Below, piece after piece: positions 59,404 to 64,000 of a stretch of 64,000 bases of DNA; the stretch's first letter is position 1, and each line of letters begins with the position of its first letter. The position numbers were made by a program, and so were the translations under genes. Under the pieces are notes generated by a model. That model did not search any database, was not told the origin of the DNA, and worked only from the letters and a program-made list of their open reading frames with translations. This DNA comes from Stictocephala bisonia. Its lineage: Eukaryota > Arthropoda > Insecta > Hemiptera > Membracidae. Location: contig JAQJVL010000514.1 of assembly GCA_035578905.1 (NCBI GenBank), positions 62,001-126,000 on the forward strand, given 5' to 3'.

Positions 59404-59484
59404 GCCTATCTGCAGTATTCATCCAAAATAACGTATCTGCAGTATTCATCCAAAATAACGTATCTGCAGTATTCATCCAAAATA
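59404..59484 (+). repeat. 27-bp tandem repeat (3 copies)
   Basis: TATCTGCAGTATTCATCC plus AAAATAACG is repeated three times. The first copy has GGGGCC inserted before TATCTG. Confidence 0.93.
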
Positions 59485-59650
59485 TTTAAATAATTCATTA
59501 TCACTGGCTTTTAATTTTAAAGACTTAATTTTAACATACTTATTTTGTAAAATTATTAAATTTATTTGTATGTAGTTAGAAACATAAACCGATTTCACAA
59601 ACAAAACATAACTGAGCGGAATAAAATGATATAAACAAAAATACGAATAA

Positions 59651-59799
59651 GCTGAAGCACGCGACATACATGCAAGCTGAAGCACGCGCCATACATGCAA
59701 GCTGAAGCACGCGCCATACATGCAAGCTGAGGCACGCGCCATACATGCAAGCTGAAGCACGCGCCATACATGCAAGCTGAAGCACGCGCCATACATGCG
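59651..59799 (+). repeat. 25-bp tandem repeat (6 copies)
   Basis: The unit GCTGAAGCACGCGCCATACA plus TGCAA occurs six times almost unchanged. Three overlapping minus-strand frames with a repeated ACMARAS segment are artefacts of it. Confidence 0.96.
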
Positions 59800-61488
59800 A
59801 AACGTTCATCTTTAAGTATTTTACATGTATAAATGGAAGAAGATAACGACAATATTAAATCAATCAATAACAAAAATTGTATTCAAACCAGTACTTTTAT
59901 TTTTGAACGTTTCGCAGTTATATTTGTGTAGATAACAATTTTGTTTAAATAATAACAATTTTATGATAGAAATAACAATCCCTTAGTTAAAATATTAATC
60001 CATGGTGGAGAATTATCTGCTAACTAAGTTTTACTTCACAGATTTGTTTTTATCTTTAAAATCTTACAATATTCTTGGTTTCATTTAGTGAATGTTTAAA
60101 AAGATTAATTCCACAATTTAAAGTAAAACTTTCATTCAGGTAGAATCTGTGATTAGAAAATGAAAAATGTCTACTTAGTGTATTAAAATTACGACAATTG
60201 CCTAGTTTCGGTAATGCAAAAACATTGTTATGTAAGTGCATGATTGTTTTAAAAATGTACATACTAGAAACAGACATATTTCCCATTTCTTTAAATGGTT
60301 TCTAACAAAACCATTACAATTTAAAGCGAATTACTTTTATTAACTATTTTTGTAGTAATGAAATATTAGAAATGCTTATAATATTATTAACACCCCATAA
60401 ATGATCAATCCAAAGGATAAATAGGAATGTACAAAATAGTAAAAGAGTAGTATACATTTTATAATTTTTTTCAATGCCAATTTTAACTTTCTTTTTAAAG
60501 CAAACACTCATATTCAACACGACTTCTTCAGACTCCGTATGACAGGTCATTAACCTTACAACGTCAGTTGTACTTCAAAAGATTCTTTGCGCCTTAATTA
60601 AATTATACATAAAGACACTTATATATTCATTTTTTACTTATTCTTTATAGTGACGTCAGACGAAATATAAAGAAAGGGTGTCATAGGGAGGTAGTGCCTT
60701 GAAGAGTGGGGCGCTGCCGACAGTGAGAGAGGTATATCAGGGGTTCCCATGTGAATTACCCTTCTGGAGTTATTCCAGGTACAAGAGAATATTGCGGATG
60801 GTGAATAGCTAATTTAATAAAACTGTACATTACTACGTTCTTAAATATAACAATATTCTCGATGTTAAACTATTTATTTTCAACTACAGTTCTTTTTATC
60901 GACATAAAGTTGTAAAAGAGTCTAAAACAATAGAACGTCCATTACATCTATTTTAGAATTAATACACAAAATACAAATACTTTGTACGCTACTTTACATT
61001 CAATTAATACTTATATTTTCTTTATTTGTTTATTATCAGTTTTGATATAGGATTTCCTGAAATGCCTGTAAATTCGAAATTACAGGCAGACCGTACCAAA
61101 AATACTGTTAACGTTATTCACGCGAGAAATGCTTAATTTAGAATTGTTTAACATCTGAACCGTTTTGTTAGAATAAAAATAATCAAATCAGCGAATTCTG
61201 GTATTTGACAAACAAGTTTCATTTTATATATATAATAAGTAGTTTTTCCTTAAAGTGTGGAATGTTTTTATAGGTCAAAGTTTTTAGGTATTTTGACCAA
61301 CATTAAGTAGCTAAATTGTTAGCTTGGAAATAACATATTTTGGATATTATAGACAAATGACATTTATTATTATTTTATACATAACATCCACTCTAACTTT
61401 ACTAGTGAGGACACATAAAAATTAAATGACAATGATTTCTATTTCAAATTACGTTAATTAAAGTTCCAAAGATGCAGTAGGATTTGCT
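59800..61488. other. 1.7 kb AT-rich DNA, no gene seen
   Basis: It contains a 9-bp-stem hairpin (TGCCTGTAA/TTACAGGCA, 61063-61088). The frames at 60056-60286 and 60344-60550 show no family signature. Confidence 0.45.
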
Positions 61489-61709
61489 GTAGAGTGGGGG
61501 AGGGTAGATGAGCACAAATGTACAGTGGGGGAGGGTAGATGAGCACAAATGTAGAATTGGGGAGGGTAGATGAGCACAAATGTAGAGTGGGGGAGGGTAG
61601 ATGAGCACAAATGTAGAGTGGGGGGAGGGTAGATGAGCACAAATGTAGAGTGGGGGAGGGTAGATGAGCACAAATGCAGAGTGGGGGAGGGTAGATGAGC
61701 ACAAATGCA
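61489..61709 (+). repeat. 31-bp G/A-rich tandem repeat (7 copies)
   Basis: The unit GTAGAGTGGGGGAGGGTAGA plus TGAGCACAAAT occurs seven times with 1-bp length variants. The opposite strand gives three overlapping CAHLPSP-type frames, which are artefacts. Confidence 0.96.
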
Positions 61710-61977
61710 TGGTGAAAGCGTCCTTACAGTCGGGAAAAGGACCTGTACGTGTTCTTTAATCATTTTTATAATTATATAAATACAAATATCCATGTTACCA
61801 ATATTGTAGCTAGACAAATATTTTCAAGCCTTAGGTAAACTTTTAAAAAAATTAAAATGTTTTGGGGTAAAATATTGCAACATTGACACACCTGAGTATG
61901 TTTGTTTCCAATCTGCTTTCATGGGTAAATTATAAGTATCTTACCTTCTAACTTTTAATTTAGTTCCCAATTAAATT

Positions 61978-61981
61978 AAAA
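61978..61981 (-). terminator. Pol III terminator-like TTTT of second tRNA-Ala
   Basis: TTTT follows the 3' end of the second copy by 5 nt on the minus strand. Confidence 0.6.
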
Positions 61982-61986
61982 GTTCC

Positions 61987-62059
61987 TGGAGGCGCCGGTT
62001 ATCGATCCCGGTACCTCTCACATGCTAAGCGAGCGCTCTACCATCTGAGCTACGCCCCC
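61987..62059 (-). tRNA. tRNA-Ala(AGC) copy 2, probably impaired
   Basis: It differs from the 53.5 kb gene at a single base in 73. The base at 61999 changes C61 to A, so the T arm reads CCGGG-ATCGATA-ACCGG. C61 pairs with G53 at the top of the T stem in nearly all tRNAs and is also part of the Pol III B box (GGATCGATAAC here). Both folding and transcription should suffer. The acceptor stem, D arm, anticodon loop (AGC) and TTTT are otherwise identical. Outside the gene the two loci do not match, so the copies arose as short gene-sized units or have diverged in their flanks. It could be a young tRNA pseudogene or, less likely, a sequencing error. Confidence 0.85.
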
Positions 62060-62743
62060 AGATGACGATATAATATAGAGAGAGATTATATGAGATTTCA
62101 AATATGATAAAAACTGGATTTTTACAGACGGACCTGACAAGCTGTGGTTGTTGACATATGAGTAATATGGATTGTCATTACAATGTGTCATTAAATGACC
62201 TCGCACAAATGAATGATCGAGGAATAACACGCTTATCCTCTCGATCGTACTGATGTGTAACCTGATTTTAGCCAACCGCAATATTGCAAAGAAAGGTAAT
62301 TTCTGCATTGAAATCTTAAATTTTCTCAACTTCATTGAAAATGTTGACATCTTCAAATAAATTTTACTTTTACGAAAGGGAACAAAACACGAAAAAGATA
62401 GTTAAAAAAGTAGCAAAAGTAAAACGTATTAAAAATACTTTACTGCAAATTCGTTACTGTAATTTTGATAAGATTGATTTACTGATACAAATTGTTACAA
62501 ACTGATGATAACTAAAGTGTGAAATCTGCTTGTTACGTTACATAACATTATTTCTTTCTATCCTCTTTTATTCATGTATTGTAAAGAATTGCCTGGGTTT
62601 GAGGTTGATATTACTACGTAAAGTCTGTATGTTACCTCATTCTTCATTATTCATATCTTTTTCTCATTCATTATAATCACTGACTACAGCCAATCGGCTC
62701 AGAACTAGTGTGAGTCAGCAAAACTACGTTCCCGTCTCTGAAG
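62060..62743. other. Intergenic DNA, no feature seen
   Basis: AT-rich. The 112-codon minus frame at 62018-62356 starts in unique DNA and ends inside the tRNA, so it is spurious. Confidence 0.45.
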
Positions 62744-62962
62744 TAGGGATGGCAGCGATATATCGATATATCTGAAATATCGATGGGTATAATTCGATAT
62801 ATCGATATGTTAGTATCTCGATATTTTCTTTCGATAATATCGGACATATCGATATTTTGGACCGATATATCACTAAATATTGACATTACTCTATCTTCCC
62901 GAAATCATTACGATTACAACAACAAAAAATGAAAATTGCCTATTATGCGTACTAAACATGCG
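62744..62962 (-). mobile_element. hAT-like TCGATA family, copy 4 (one end only)
   Basis: TAGGGATGGCAGCGATATAT is followed by the same TCGATA-rich subterminal region, a TATTTTGGACCGATATATCA block, a GACATTACTCTATCTTCCCG block and a CTAAACATGC block as in copy 2. Similarity then ends at about 62962. The other end is missing. Confidence 0.75.
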
Positions 62963-63379
62963 ATGTGACCGGCGTGGACTAGGCGACGATCCGCCCTCAT
63001 CGAGCGACTGTGAAGATCTTCGCCTCTAGGTTCACCGTCGTCACCGATTCTGCACATCACTTCCCCATTCGTGTCGTACGATGTTTGTGATATTGAGAGA
63101 TCGTGTCATGGCACATAAAAGGCATGTTCTCGCGGAAATCCTTTTACCGTGTGTAATAGTTATGTTATAAAAGGGTGGGTTGAAGGAGTTTGGGCTTAAA
63201 TTTGTTAGTTAAAAAATAAGTACTTTACATATGAGTCTTTTTAATGAACTGATAGTCAGTGACCAAGAAGACAGCAAAATATATTTGAGAATGACAGACA
63301 GGGAATTTAATTATATTTGAAGCCGCATTTAGTTATTTAGTACTTACTTTATTCACGAATAGACGTATATTATATGACT
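62963..63379. other. Intergenic DNA, no feature seen
   Basis: A CpG-containing patch at 62970-63080 is notable only for its base composition. Confidence 0.35.
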
Positions 63380-63420
63380 GGGGGGCTACTTATTGGCAAG
63401 GGCTTCAGACTGCGGAGAGT
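63380..63420 (+). repeat. SINE-like A-side fragment
   Basis: GGGGGGCTACTTATTGGCAA and GGGCTTCAGACTGCGGAGAG resemble the block at 25468-25495, but no B box follows. Confidence 0.3.
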
Positions 63421-63477
63421 AGTACTTGTGAATTTTCCTTTTTTTTTAAACAAAATAAAAACTCTCAATATTTTACT

Positions 63478-64000
63478 TCCTTTACCATATGTCCAATTTC
63501 ATTTGACTATCCCATGTCCGATTTCATTTGACTATCCCGTATGTCCAATTTCATTTGTCTATCTCAAATGTCTTATTTCATTTGACTGTCCCATACGTCC
63601 AATTTAATTTGAATATTCCATATGTCCAATTTCATTTGACTATCCCATATGTCCAATTTCATTTGACTACCCCATATGTCTGATTTCATTTAACCAACCC
63701 ATATGTCCAATTTAGTTTGACTATCCCATATGACCAATTTCATTTGACTATCCCATATGTCCAATTTCATATGACTACCCCATATGTCTGATTTCATTTA
63801 ACCAACCCATATGTCCAATTTAATTTGACTACTCCATATGTCCAATTTCATTTGACTGTCCCATATGTCCAATTTCATTTGACTACTCCATATGTCCAAT
63901 TTCATTTGACTATACCATGTCCAATTTCATTTGACTACCTCCTATGTCTGATTTCATTTGACCAACCCATGTGTCCAATTTCGTTTGACTATCCCATATG
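63478..64000 (+). repeat. 27-bp minisatellite, runs off the window (~19 copies)
   Basis: The unit CCATATGTCCAATTTCATTT plus GACTATC is repeated with substitutions (TGTCTGATTTCATTTAACCA, CCATGTCCGATTT) and occasional 2-bp shortening. The array continues past position 64000, so its full length is unknown. Confidence 0.96.

Noticed and set aside
3523..63999. CRISPR arrays
   Set aside because: Repeat units are directly adjacent with no unique spacers, unit lengths vary from 23 to 147 bp, there are no cas genes, and the DNA is eukaryotic.
3523..64000. Idea that array unit lengths are selected to be multiples of three
   Set aside because: 120, 54, 39, 87 and 27 fit, but 146/147, 88, 83, 53, 31, 25 and 23 do not. 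The ORF listing makes the fitting ones more visible.

Overview
This is a 64 kb stretch of AT-rich animal nuclear DNA, most likely from an insect. The clues are two cytosolic-type tRNA-Ala genes, CCTAA-rich interstitial sequence, a Penelope-like element, fragments of Jockey/CR1-type and RTE-type non-LTR elements, and hAT-like and pogo-like cut-and-paste elements without transposase. Hemiptera is possible but is only a guess. Nothing looks prokaryotic or viral. I found no convincing host protein-coding gene. Nearly all long open frames are translations of tandem repeats whose unit length, or a small multiple of it, is divisible by three.

Tandem repeats fill about a third of the window (my sum is about 21 kb). 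The largest is a 120-bp satellite of about 95 copies at 3.5-15.4 kb, interrupted at 4.6-5.1 kb by strongly decayed relatives. Next come a 53/54-bp array (17.5-18.85 kb), a 39-bp array (24.07-24.62 kb), a 23-bp array (35.8 kb) and an 83-bp array (44.3 kb). Three unrelated families then lie close together: 146/147 bp (49.07-51.13 kb), 87 bp (51.53-53.26 kb) and 88 bp (55.89-58.80 kb). The last has a canonical G-quadruplex motif in most units. Short arrays of 27, 25 and 31 bp follow, and a second 27-bp array runs off the right edge.

Dispersed elements lie between the arrays. They are a 1.56 kb foldback element (1.1-2.7 kb), a Penelope-like remnant with a GIY-YIG segment between inverted terminal copies (19.6-20.35 kb), four copies of a TCGATA-rich hAT-like element (20.5, 34.9, 37.2 and 62.7 kb; one has a 9-bp flanking duplication), a pogo/Tigger-like MITE with TA duplication (33.8-34.8 kb), reverse-transcriptase remnants (21.9 and 47.8-48.6 kb), several RTE-like 3' ends, and tRNA-headed SINE-like pieces.

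The only genes I can name are tRNA-Ala(AGC) at 53.5 kb, apparently intact, and a near-identical copy at 62.0 kb that has lost the invariant C61. The most interesting structure is that decayed single copies of the 146-bp and 87-bp units recur in the same order, orientation and spacing about 1.5-3 kb beyond their arrays. The 120-bp array likewise has a matching decayed flank inside and downstream of it. This suggests that ancestral, unamplified versions of these loci persist beside the amplified ones.
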